Assembly: GCF_000177215.2 (NCBI RefSeq)
Contig: NZ_CM001368.1
Location: 1,736,001-1,800,000, forward strand
Source: Solidesulfovibrio carbinoliphilus subsp. oakridgensis
Lineage (GTDB): Bacteria; Desulfobacterota; Desulfovibrionia; Desulfovibrionales; Desulfovibrionaceae
Direction of reading: 5' to 3'
DNA: 64,000 nt
The position numbers were made by a program, and so were the translations under genes. This document shows positions 19,758 to 27,050 of this stretch, piece by piece; the stretch's first letter is position 1; the number at the start of each line of letters is the position of its first letter. A model generated the notes under the pieces. The model worked only from the letters and a program-made list of their open reading frames with translations, had not been told where the DNA came from and searched no databases.

Positions 19758-21017
19758 TCAATCGAAATCCGCCAAAAGCGCCCCCACGTGCACCCGGCCG
19801 AAAAGGACCACCGCCGCGTACTGGGTCCGCAATCGCCAGACGGCCCGCTGGAGCTGGTCCGAGGTGATGCCGTTTCGAAGGGCGGTGTAGGCCTCGATGA
19901 AGGCGGCCAGGGAGTCGCAGACCTTCAGCAGTTGCCCGTCCTTGGGGTCGAAACTATCCAGGTTGCACCGCTCGCTCAGGTCCTCGGGCGTGATCCGCAC
20001 CGCCCGCCCCTCCTCGTCGCGGATGCACTCGTAAAACTCCGAACCGATCTCGATGCCGAGGAAATAGGCCAGCCGGTCGGACAGGCCGGCGTAGCCGCCC
20101 TCGGTCAACACCGAAAACACCCGGCGGGTCATCTCCGCGTTCTCGTACTCCTTGATCATGCCGCCAAGCTCGGCCACGGACTGCTTGACCGGGGAGATGA
20201 TGTCCCGGGTCAGAAGCTCGGGCATGTCGTGCACCAGGCCGGCGAAAAAGTTGTTGAGCCGCCGGGCCGGGCAGGCGTCCACGGCCAGGCTGAAGAAATA
20301 GGCGTAGGCCGCGACCAGGAACATGTGGCCAAGGACCGAGGTCTCGGGAATGCGCGGAGTCTGGGACCAGCGGGTCTGGAACCGCAACTGGCCGAGCAAC
20401 CGGCCGAAGTGGCCAAGGGCCGTTTTTTTGCCCTCGAAAAGCCCGGCCGCCAGATCGGCCACCCCCGCGAGATCGGAAAACCGGGCCAGGCCGTCGCGAA
20501 AGGACGACTCGATCTCGAGGAGTTCGTCGTCCCAGGGATTGTCGCGCTTTATAAGCGAATATTCCCAGCCGCTGGCGTAGAGGTGGGCGGCGTCCAGGAT
20601 GCGCCGGGCCGGAGTGGTCCCTTCGGGCACGGCCAGATACTCCCGCAGGCGCTGGCCGAAATCGTCCCCCAGGTCCCGGACCCGGGGTTCGAGCTGGTCG
20701 AAGACCCAGGCGGTCAACCGCCCGTAATGGTCCGGGTTGGCCTTGATCTGGTAGAAGACCGGCGGCTTGATGTCGGTGATGACCAGCCGGTAGAGGTATT
20801 CGAAGAGTCCGCCCTCGACGATTTCGAGGCCAAGGGCCAGACGGTCCGGTTCGGACAGGTGGCGGCTGTTGAGTTCGTAGAGCATCCAGGCCACCATCAT
20901 CTTGTGGGCCTGCTTGTCGATCTCGACCAGATCCATGCTGCGGTGTTTGTCGTTCCACCGCTTCATGAACGAGCCGGCGAACAAAAGTTGCAAAAGGCTC
21001 TTGCGGACGCTGACCAT
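19758..21017 (-). CDS. HD domain hydrolase (YfbR/HDDC2-like)
   Basis: This 419-residue protein contains an HD domain in its middle, with ETSVLGHMFLVA near residues 233-244 and the metal-binding LVHDMPELLTRD near 272-283. That layout resembles YfbR-type 5'-nucleotidases and other HD-domain phosphohydrolases. The N-terminal 200 residues are specific to this subgroup and I do not recognise them. The start at 21017 has an AAGGAG site eight bases upstream; an earlier ATG at 21092 would add 25 unlikely residues. Substrate unknown. Confidence 0.7.
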   Translation of the reverse strand: MVSVRKSLLQLLFAGSFMKRWNDKHRSMDLVEIDKQAHKMMVAWMLYELNSRHLSEPDRLALGLEIVEGGLFEYLYRLVITDIKPPVFYQIKANPDHYGRLTAWVFDQLEPRVRDLGDDFGQRLREYLAVPEGTTPARRILDAAHLYASGWEYSLIKRDNPWDDELLEIESSFRDGLARFSDLAGVADLAAGLFEGKKTALGHFGRLLGQLRFQTRWSQTPRIPETSVLGHMFLVAAYAYFFSLAVDACPARRLNNFFAGLVHDMPELLTRDIISPVKQSVAELGGMIKEYENAEMTRRVFSVLTEGGYAGLSDRLAYFLGIEIGSEFYECIRDEEGRAVRITPEDLSERCNLDSFDPKDGQLLKVCDSLAAFIEAYTALRNGITSDQLQRAVWRLRTQYAAVVLFGRVHVGALLADFD

Positions 21018-21126
21018 GCAGGCTCCTTGGGAAATCGCTCCGGCCAGCCTAGCCCGGCGGGCGTCCGAGGGCAACCGGCCGGCCCCGGCCACACCCTTTG
21101 GCGGGCCGGCCGGGCCAAAAAGGGTG

Positions 21127-21155
21127 TTGACAATCGCCCCTCGTCCGCTTACACG
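21127..21155 (+). promoter_or_regulatory. Candidate rplM promoter
   Basis: A perfect TTGACA (21127-21132) is followed after 17 bases by TACACG, a poor -10 match. It lies 56-61 bases before the rplM start codon, in the right place for the ribosomal protein operon. No conserved leader structure is evident in the remaining 30 bases. Confidence 0.4.
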
Positions 21156-21187
21156 ATTCGTCTTTCGAGCAACTCAGAGGAGCCGCC

Positions 21188-21616
21188 ATGAAAACGTTTA
21201 GCCCGACGCCCAAAGATATTACCCACAACTGGTTCGTGGTCGACGCCTCGGACAAGATCCTCGGCCGTTTGGCCACCGCCGTGGCCGTTCGCCTGCGGGG
21301 CAAGCACAAGGCCGAATTCTGCCAGCACCTGGACACCGGCGATTTCATCGTCGTGGTCAATGCCGCCAAGGTCAAGACCACCGGCCGCAAGCTGGACCAG
21401 AAAAAATACTATCGCCACTCCGGGTGGATCGGCGGCCTGAAGGAAACCTCGCTGCGCGACATGCTGGTCAAAAAGCCGGAAGACGTCATCCGCAAGGCCG
21501 TGCGGGGCATGCTGCCCAAAAACCGCCTCGGCCGGGCCATGCTGAAAAAGCTCAAGGTCTATGCCGGCGAGGCCCATCCCCACGAGGCCCAGAAGCCCGA
21601 AACCCTGGACGTGTAA
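21188..21616 (+). CDS. rplM: 50S ribosomal protein L13
   Basis: L13 is an early-assembly protein of the large ribosomal subunit. The 142 residues match the usual family length, with [15 protein letters not shown] at the N-terminus, the GDFIVVVNA segment and the [12 protein letters not shown] signature near residues 106-117. A CAGAGGAG ribosome site precedes the ATG. It forms the conserved rplM-rpsI operon with the next gene. Confidence 0.98.
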   Translation: MKTFSPTPKDITHNWFVVDASDKILGRLATAVAVRLRGKHKAEFCQHLDTGDFIVVVNAAKVKTTGRKLDQKKYYRHSGWIGGLKETSLRDMLVKKPEDVIRKAVRGMLPKNRLGRAMLKKLKVYAGEAHPHEAQKPETLDV

Positions 21617-21637
21617 CCCGCCACGCGGAGAAAAGTT

Positions 21638-22030
21638 ATGAGCGACGAATTTTACTACGGCACCGGACGCCGCAAGTCCGCCGTGGCCCGCACCCGTCTG
21701 TACAAGGGCAACGGCCGCATCCTGGTCAACGACCGGCCCTTCGAGGAATATTTCCCCCGGCCCACCCTGGTCGCCGTCGTGCGCCAGGCCCTGCTGCTGG
21801 TCAAGCTCGACGGCCGCGTGGACGTGAAGGTCAATGTCGCCGGCGGCGGCATGACCGGCCAGGCCGAGGCCGTGCGCCACGGCATCTCCCGGGCCCTGCT
21901 CGCCCTTGACCCCGAGCTTCGCGGCGTCCTCAAGAAGGCCGGCCTGCTCACCCGCGACCCCCGCGAAAAGGAACGCAAGAAGCCTGGCCAGCGCGGCGCC
22001 CGCGCCCGGTTCCAGTACTCGAAGCGTTAA
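21638..22030 (+). CDS. rpsI: 30S ribosomal protein S9
   Basis: S9 binds 16S rRNA in the small-subunit head, and its C-terminal tail reaches the P-site tRNA. The 130-residue protein starts with the typical [15 protein letters not shown], has the [15 protein letters not shown] signature, and ends in the conserved basic tail (RARFQYSKR) with the terminal Lys-Arg. It lies 21 bases after rplM and is followed by a strong terminator. Confidence 0.98.
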   Translation: MSDEFYYGTGRRKSAVARTRLYKGNGRILVNDRPFEEYFPRPTLVAVVRQALLLVKLDGRVDVKVNVAGGGMTGQAEAVRHGISRALLALDPELRGVLKKAGLLTRDPREKERKKPGQRGARARFQYSKR

Positions 22031-22058
22031 TCCGCGCGGCGATTACAAGACCATTCGA

Positions 22059-22090
22059 GGCGGAACCGCGTATGCGGTTCCGCCTTTTGT
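22059..22090 (+). terminator. Rho-independent terminator of rplM-rpsI
   Basis: A perfect 11-bp stem (22059-22069 with 22074-22084) with a GTAT loop is followed by TTTTGT. It starts 28 bases after the rpsI stop codon. This is a classical intrinsic terminator. Confidence 0.92.
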
Positions 22091-22132
22091 CGTTGCCGGG
22101 CGGCCTCCCCCGGCCGCCCCAAGGAGGCTTCC

Positions 22133-23428
22133 ATGGCCGAGCACAAACCCCGCCCCATGCTGGTGTTCGCCGACGACGACGGCAACATCTACGACCACCC
22201 GGAACTCGAAATGCTGGTCCGCCGGGGCGACCGGCTGGAACCGCCGCGCCCGGACGAGATCATTCCCCTGCCCCCGGAAAGCGAGCTCTTTCTCCTGCCC
22301 GGCCGCGACGCCCTGGGCTTCGATCCCGAGGCCGGCGAGGTCGAGCGCCTGGAGGAGCGGGCCGTAGCCGCCTTCCTCTCGCCCGGCCACACGCTGGCCG
22401 CCACGGCCGCCTACGCGACACGGCCCGGCGCGCCCGTGCTGCCCCTTTTCGCCTACGGCGCGGTCGGCTTCTCCGGAGACCGCTTCTTCGTTGCCGCCGC
22501 CAAGGTGGACGAGGACCGGCGGCAGGTCTTCACCGGGATAGCCCAGGACCGGATCGTCAAGGGCGCCCGGGCCCTGCGGGCCAAATACCCCAAAAACAGG
22601 CTCATTGCGCACCTTTCCGGCTGCGCCCTGACCTCGTGCTGCCCGGCGGCCCGAAACCTGGCCCTGGGGCGTTTCGAGGCGCCGCTCCCCACCTCCCGGG
22701 TCTGCAACGCCCGATGCGTGGGCTGCCTGTCCCTCCAGGACCCGGACTCGGGCTTCCCCTCGACCCAGAACCGGATCGCCTTCCAGCCGACAGCCCAGGA
22801 AATCGTGGAAGTCATGGCCGAACACGGCCGCCACGAGCGCCGGCCCATCTATTCCTTCGGCCAGGGCTGCGAGGGCGAGCCCCTGACCGAAGCCCGGGTC
22901 ATCTGCGAGGCCGTGGCCCGGTTTCGCAAGGACGGCGGCCGGGGGACCATCAACATCAACACCAACGCCAGCCTGCCGGACGCGGTGGAAGCCTTTGCCG
23001 CCGCCGGCGGGTCCTCCATCCGCGTGAGTCTCTCCAGCGCCGACCCGGCCCTCTACGAGGCCTATTACCGACCCAAGGGCTACGGCTTCGCCGACGTGAG
23101 CCAAAGCATCGGGCGGGCGCGGTCCGCCGGGCTTTTCATCTCGCTCAACTTCCTTTTTTTCCCGGGCGTGTCCGACACCGAGGCCGAGCTTGCGGCGCTG
23201 ACCGACCTCGTAACCGAGCACAAGGTCGATTTCGTCCAACTACGCAACCTGAACCTCGACCCCGAGCTCTACCTGTCCGTGGCCAGGAAAAGCGGCGCCC
23301 TGGCCGACCCGGCCCGGCTGGCCTCCATGGGGTTCAAAAACTTCCGCAAGCGCCTCAAGAAAGCCTGCCCCTGGCTCCGCTTCGGCTACTTCAACCCGTA
23401 TCTGGAAACAGAGGCCGGTGACGCTTAG
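22133..23428 (+). CDS. Radical SAM protein of unknown function
   Basis: The 431-residue protein carries the radical SAM cluster motif CNARCVGC (Cys191, Cys195, Cys198), so it should bind a 4Fe-4S cluster and SAM. The SAM-barrel strands follow (SFGQGCEGEP near 238, ININTNASL near 283, SLSSADPALY near 303). The first 150 residues are an extra N-terminal domain I do not recognise. Three additional cysteines (164, 169, 170) just before the core could bind a second metal site. It stands alone between the rpsI terminator and its own terminator at 23608, so context gives no substrate. Confidence 0.82.
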   Translation: MAEHKPRPMLVFADDDGNIYDHPELEMLVRRGDRLEPPRPDEIIPLPPESELFLLPGRDALGFDPEAGEVERLEERAVAAFLSPGHTLAATAAYATRPGAPVLPLFAYGAVGFSGDRFFVAAAKVDEDRRQVFTGIAQDRIVKGARALRAKYPKNRLIAHLSGCALTSCCPAARNLALGRFEAPLPTSRVCNARCVGCLSLQDPDSGFPSTQNRIAFQPTAQEIVEVMAEHGRHERRPIYSFGQGCEGEPLTEARVICEAVARFRKDGGRGTININTNASLPDAVEAFAAAGGSSIRVSLSSADPALYEAYYRPKGYGFADVSQSIGRARSAGLFISLNFLFFPGVSDTEAELAALTDLVTEHKVDFVQLRNLNLDPELYLSVARKSGALADPARLASMGFKNFRKRLKKACPWLRFGYFNPYLETEAGDA

Positions 23429-23450
23429 GGAAGCGACGACCAGGGGAAGG

Positions 23451-23498
23451 CGGGGGAAAGCCTCCGGCGGCCAAAGGACTTGGCCCTTTGGAATCCCC
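23451..23498 (+). repeat. 3'-end hairpin element, copy 1
   Basis: Begins 22 bases after the radical SAM stop codon. The conserved flank CCTCCGGCGGCC is followed by a 7-bp stem (CCAAAGG at 23471-23477 with CCTTTGG at 23485-23491). The same flank with a different but equally paired stem recurs at 44188-44233 after xdhB. The arms change together between copies, which argues for a selected RNA hairpin. Confidence 0.6.
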
Positions 23499-23607
23499 AC
23501 AAAGGCGGGCCCGTCTGTCGGATGCCCCACTGACCAGACGACCGACGGGCCGGGACATCCTGCGCCGGCAAGCCGAACCGGCAACCCTTCAAGCCATTTC
23601 ACGACAA

Positions 23608-23650
23608 GAAAGCGGGCTGGCGACACGATCGCCAACCCGCTTTCATTTTT
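23608..23650 (+). terminator. Intrinsic terminator after radical SAM gene
   Basis: A 16-bp stem with one internal mismatch (23608-23623 with 23629-23644) and a 5-base loop is followed by ATTTTT. It lies about 180 bases after the radical SAM stop codon, so the transcript has a long 3' tail that includes the element at 23451. It could also limit read-through into the convergent purM. Confidence 0.85.
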
Positions 23651-23673
23651 CCAAACCCAGCGGACGGGGGGGA

Positions 23674-23788
23674 CCGGGGGGAATCATTCCCCCCGGCGGG
23701 TCCAGGGCAGCGCCCTGGCAGGGTCCGGGGCGGCGCCCCGGCAGGGTCCGGGACGGCGTCCCGGCGGGGGGCCGGGGCAGAGCTCCGG
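23674..23788. repeat. Tandem 23-bp hairpin repeats between convergent genes
   Basis: An 11-bp perfect palindrome arm pair (23674-23696, centred on 23685) is followed by three adjacent 23-bp units at 23700-23722, 23723-23745 and 23746-23768, and a partial fourth at 23770-23788. Each unit is a 6-bp stem with a 5-base loop. The arms are CCAGGG/CCCTGG, CCGGGG/CCCCGG and CCGGGA/TCCCGG, so changes in one arm are matched in the other. The array begins 24 bases after the upstream terminator and reaches to within a few bases of the purM stop. Confidence 0.75.
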
Positions 23789-23793
23789 TTCTT

Positions 23794-24855
23794 CTACGGC
23801 CGCTCGGCCGGAAAGGTCACTTCCACCTGCTCGGCTCCGTCCTTGCGGATCTCGATCTGGCCGATGACGCGGGCGTATTCGTGCAGGGCTTTCAGGCGCT
23901 GGACCACGTCCCCGGCGATCTCCGGGGCCACCACCAGCATGAAGCCGATGCCGCAGTTGAAAATCTGCAGCATCTCCGGCCAAGTCAGCCGGCCTTCCGT
24001 TTTCAGCCACTCGAAAACCTGTGGCACTTCCCAGGAGCCGAACCGGATGTGGGCGGCCACGCCCTTGGGCAGGATGCGGTTGACGTTGTCGTAGAATCCG
24101 CCGCCGGTGATGTGGACCATGCCCTTGATGTCGAAGTCGCGCAGCAGGTTCAGCACGGTCTTGACGTAGATGCGGGTGGGGGCCAGGAGGGCCTCGGCCA
24201 CGGTCTTGTCGGCATGGGGAATGGGGTCGTCGGGTCCGAGGCCGGATTCGGCCAGGATCTTGCGGATGAGCGAATAGCCGTTGGAGTGCGGTCCCGAGGC
24301 CTCGATGCCGATCACCGCGTCGCCGACGCCGATGCTCGACCCGTCGATGATCTTGGCGTTGTCCACGATGCCGACGCTAAACCCGGCCAGATCGTACATG
24401 CCATCGGGATAAAAGCCCGGCATCTCGGCGGTTTCCCCGCCTAAAAGCGCACAGCCGGCCTCCTTGCAGCCGTCGGCGATGCCCGAGACGACCGTGGCGG
24501 CCAGATCGACCGAAAGCTTGCCCGTGGCGAAATAGTCGAGGAAGAAAAGCGGCTTGGCGCCCTGGACCAGAATATCGTTGACACACATGGCCACAAGGTC
24601 AATACCGATGGTATCGTGCCGGGCGAAGTCATGGGCGAGCTTGAGTTTGGTGCCCACGCCATCGGTGGAGGAGACCAGGACCGGTTCCGTGTAGGCGCCG
24701 GAGTCGAGCTTGAAAAGCCCGCCAAAGCCGCCGATATCGGAAACGACACCCTTGCCGTAGGTGCCGGCCACGATGGACTTGATGCGCGAAACCAGGGAAT
24801 TGCCGGCGTCTATGTCAACGCCGGCGGCCTTGTAGGCTGCCGATCTGTCGGCCAT
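23794..24855 (-). CDS. purM: Phosphoribosylformylglycinamidine cyclo-ligase (AIR synthetase)
   Basis: PurM closes the imidazole ring of FGAM to give aminoimidazole ribonucleotide in purine synthesis. The 353-residue protein shows the ATP-binding STDGVGTK motif, MCVNDILVQGA with the catalytic Asn-Asp, GGETAEMPG and SGPHSNGYSL, and has the usual length. An AAGGAG site precedes the ATG. The divergent gene starts only 26 bases away, so the two promoters must overlap or lie in each other's coding regions. Confidence 0.97.
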   Translation of the reverse strand: MADRSAAYKAAGVDIDAGNSLVSRIKSIVAGTYGKGVVSDIGGFGGLFKLDSGAYTEPVLVSSTDGVGTKLKLAHDFARHDTIGIDLVAMCVNDILVQGAKPLFFLDYFATGKLSVDLAATVVSGIADGCKEAGCALLGGETAEMPGFYPDGMYDLAGFSVGIVDNAKIIDGSSIGVGDAVIGIEASGPHSNGYSLIRKILAESGLGPDDPIPHADKTVAEALLAPTRIYVKTVLNLLRDFDIKGMVHITGGGFYDNVNRILPKGVAAHIRFGSWEVPQVFEWLKTEGRLTWPEMLQIFNCGIGFMLVVAPEIAGDVVQRLKALHEYARVIGQIEIRKDGAEQVEVTFPAERP

Positions 24856-24881
24856 GGGAAGCTCCTTGCGGGGTCTGCGAC

Positions 24882-25622
24882 ATGAAAACAGTGCATCCTA
24901 GTTTTTTTACGCCCCAAGTTCAAGGGAACCCGGCCACGCCGTTGCGCCCGTCCAAGGCCGGGCGTCTGGCCGCGGCCGTCCTGGCCCTGGCCCTGGGCTG
25001 CCTGTCCCCGGCCGCCCCGCCCGCCCGGGCCGATGGCGGCTCGGGGCCGATGCCGGACACCTACGGTCCGCCGCCGACCCTGCCCCCGGGCAGCTTCGAC
25101 GAGGACGCCGACGAACCGCCCCGCCGCGACATCCACATGGGCAATGTCGACCACATGCGCATGGGCCGCGATGAGGACGGCAACACGGTCATGGAGATCC
25201 GGCCCCGCCCCAAAGGCGTCGAACAGCAGCCCCAGACCGGCCCCATTTACGTCTATCCCCAGGTGAACCTGCCGGGCGTGTCCGGCATCCCGGCCACGCC
25301 CATGGGCGGCGGCTCCGGCCGGCCGGGACAGCCGGCCGGGCAACCGGAGCAACCGGGCCGTCAACCGGGACCGCCCGGACAAGTCCCGCCGGCGCCCCCA
25401 AGGCCGCCCCTGGCCGGACCGGCAAACCGCCCGGACCGGCCCCGCCCTGTGGGCGAGCAGCCCGGCCAGGTGTTGCAGCCGGTCCAGCCAGGCCCGCCGG
25501 GCCAGCTCCCGCCCCGGGAGGGGCCGCCGGGCCAGGGCCTGACCGCACCCGATCAGTCCTTGGACGGTCGGCCCGGAGCGAATTTCCAGGAAGGCCCGGT
25601 CGGACGCGGCCTTCCGCAATAA
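24882..25622 (+). CDS. Secreted proline/glycine-rich protein of unknown function
   Basis: The 246-residue product has an N-terminal region, a hydrophobic stretch (about residues 27-42) and a cleavage-like APPARA at 46-51, consistent with export. The mature protein starts with an acidic, Asp-rich segment. Its C-terminal half is low-complexity Pro/Gly/Gln (about 140-246) and likely disordered. I do not recognise a family. It is divergent from purM with a 26-base gap and lies 60 bases before amrS in the same direction. The start is uncertain because no strong ribosome site is visible. Confidence 0.55.
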   Translation: MKTVHPSFFTPQVQGNPATPLRPSKAGRLAAAVLALALGCLSPAAPPARADGGSGPMPDTYGPPPTLPPGSFDEDADEPPRRDIHMGNVDHMRMGRDEDGNTVMEIRPRPKGVEQQPQTGPIYVYPQVNLPGVSGIPATPMGGGSGRPGQPAGQPEQPGRQPGPPGQVPPAPPRPPLAGPANRPDRPRPVGEQPGQVLQPVQPGPPGQLPPREGPPGQGLTAPDQSLDGRPGANFQEGPVGRGLPQ

Positions 25623-25682
25623 GGCGGCGGTCTTTCCGACGCCCGCCGGCACGGGCGGCGGCACGCCGCCAAGGAGGATGCC

Positions 25683-26699
25683 ATGCATCCGGCTGCGTTA
25701 TGGAAACCCTTGCCCGACGGCCGGGTCTCGTGCCGTCTGTGTGCCCACTTCTGCCGCATCGAGGACGGCGCGCGAGGCCTTTGCGGCGTGCGCGTGAACC
25801 AGGGCGGCTCGCTTTTCACCCTGGCCTACGACCGGGTGGCCGCGGCCAACCTGGATCCGGTGGAGAAAAAGCCGCTCTACCACTTCGAACCCGGCACCCT
25901 CACCTTTTCCTTTGGCACCATGGGCTGCAACATGTCCTGTTCGTTCTGCCAGAACTATTCCCTGTCCCAGCCGCCGCGCCAGGGCCGGGAGGTCAAGGGC
26001 GAGCGGATCACCCCTGCCGATCTGGTCCAGGCGGCCAAGCGGTCCCACGCGGCCTCCATCTCCTACACCTATTCCGAGCCCACGATCTTTTTCGAGCTCA
26101 TGCGCGACACGGCCGTGCTGGCCAGGGAGGCGGGCCTTAAAAACATCCTGGTCTCAAACGGCTTCCAGTCCCCCCAGTGCCTGGACGCCCTCTCCGGGCT
26201 CATCGACGCGGCCAACATCGACCTCAAGGCCATGAACCGGGATTTCTACGAGCGGGTCTGCGGGGCCCGGCTGCCGCCGGTCCTCAAAAACCTGGTCCAC
26301 ATGCGAAAGCTCGGTTGGTGGATCGAGGTGACCACGCTGCTGATCCCGGGCGTCAACGACACGGATGCCGAGCTGGCGGAGCTGGCGGCCTTCGTGTCCC
26401 GGGAGCTTGGGCCGGACACCCCCTGGCACATCTCGCGCTTCCACCCCGATTTCACCATGCAGGACACGCCGGCAACCCCGCTCGACCGGCTGGACCGGGC
26501 CTACGCCATCGGCCGCGAGGCGGGCCTCCATTTCGTCTACGTCGGCAACGTCCCGGGCCGGGACCGAAACGCCACGGTCTGTCCCGGCTGCGGGGAGACG
26601 GTCATCGAGCGGGAGGGCATGGGCCTGCGCGCGGCCCGGACCAGAGGCGGCCACTGCCCGTCCTGCGGCAGGACGATTCCCGGGCGCGGCCTGCCCTGA
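25683..26699 (+). CDS. amrS: AmmeMemoRadiSam-type radical SAM enzyme (AmrS)
   Basis: This 338-residue protein belongs to the AmrS family, related to pyruvate formate-lyase activating enzymes. The order is an N-terminal cysteine cluster (Cys17, Cys20, Cys24, Cys34), the radical SAM motif CNMSCSFC (Cys82, Cys86, Cys89), the SAM barrel, and a C-terminal zinc-ribbon-like pair (CPGCGE and CPSCGR). The ATG has an AAGGAGG ribosome site seven bases upstream. The AmmeMemoRadiSam partners (AMMECR1- and Memo-like proteins) are not in this window. The physiological substrate is unsettled. Confidence 0.85.
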   Translation: MHPAALWKPLPDGRVSCRLCAHFCRIEDGARGLCGVRVNQGGSLFTLAYDRVAAANLDPVEKKPLYHFEPGTLTFSFGTMGCNMSCSFCQNYSLSQPPRQGREVKGERITPADLVQAAKRSHAASISYTYSEPTIFFELMRDTAVLAREAGLKNILVSNGFQSPQCLDALSGLIDAANIDLKAMNRDFYERVCGARLPPVLKNLVHMRKLGWWIEVTTLLIPGVNDTDAELAELAAFVSRELGPDTPWHISRFHPDFTMQDTPATPLDRLDRAYAIGREAGLHFVYVGNVPGRDRNATVCPGCGETVIEREGMGLRAARTRGGHCPSCGRTIPGRGLP

Positions 26700-26756
26700 G
26701 CGTCCGGACCGGCTTGCCATGGCGGCCAAGTTGCAGTAACCACCTTCGCCTCATGT

Positions 26757-26833
26757 CGGGGCGTGGCGCAGACTGGTAGCGCGCCTGCTTTGGGAGCAGG
26801 ATGCCGGGTGTTCAAATCACCTCGCCCCGACCA
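26757..26833 (+). tRNA. tRNA-Pro (anticodon TGG)
   Basis: The 77-base cloverleaf has acceptor stem CGGGGCG (26757-26763) paired with CGCCCCG (26823-26829), discriminator A and an encoded CCA. The anticodon stem CCTGC/GCAGG encloses loop TTTGGGA, giving anticodon TGG (reads CCA proline codons). The T arm carries GTTCAAATC. It sits 57 bases after amrS and is followed by its own terminator. Confidence 0.95.
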
Positions 26834-26840
26834 ATTTTCG

Positions 26841-26879
26841 AGGGGACAGGCCGCGTTCGGCCTGTCCCCTTTATCTTTT
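26841..26879 (+). terminator. Terminator after tRNA-Pro
   Basis: A perfect 12-bp stem (26841-26852 with 26859-26870) with a 6-base loop is followed by TTATCTTTT. It starts seven bases after the encoded CCA end of the tRNA. Confidence 0.9.
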
Positions 26880-27050
26880 GGAGAAGAAGATTGGACGACA
26901 TCTTGGCCAACCCTGCAGGATAACGAACGAACTATCGGAAATATCGGTCGGAATGCGGCCCGGGAACAGGCCTGCGGGCTGTTCCACGTGGGCTTGACGG
27001 CCGGTGTTCCAGGGCGGCTGCGGGGCGCCCCCGAACCAGGTTTTGGCCGG

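Noticed and set aside
23700-23788. CRISPR array
   Set aside because: Units are directly adjacent with no spacers, are GC-rich mini-hairpins, and no cas gene is present.
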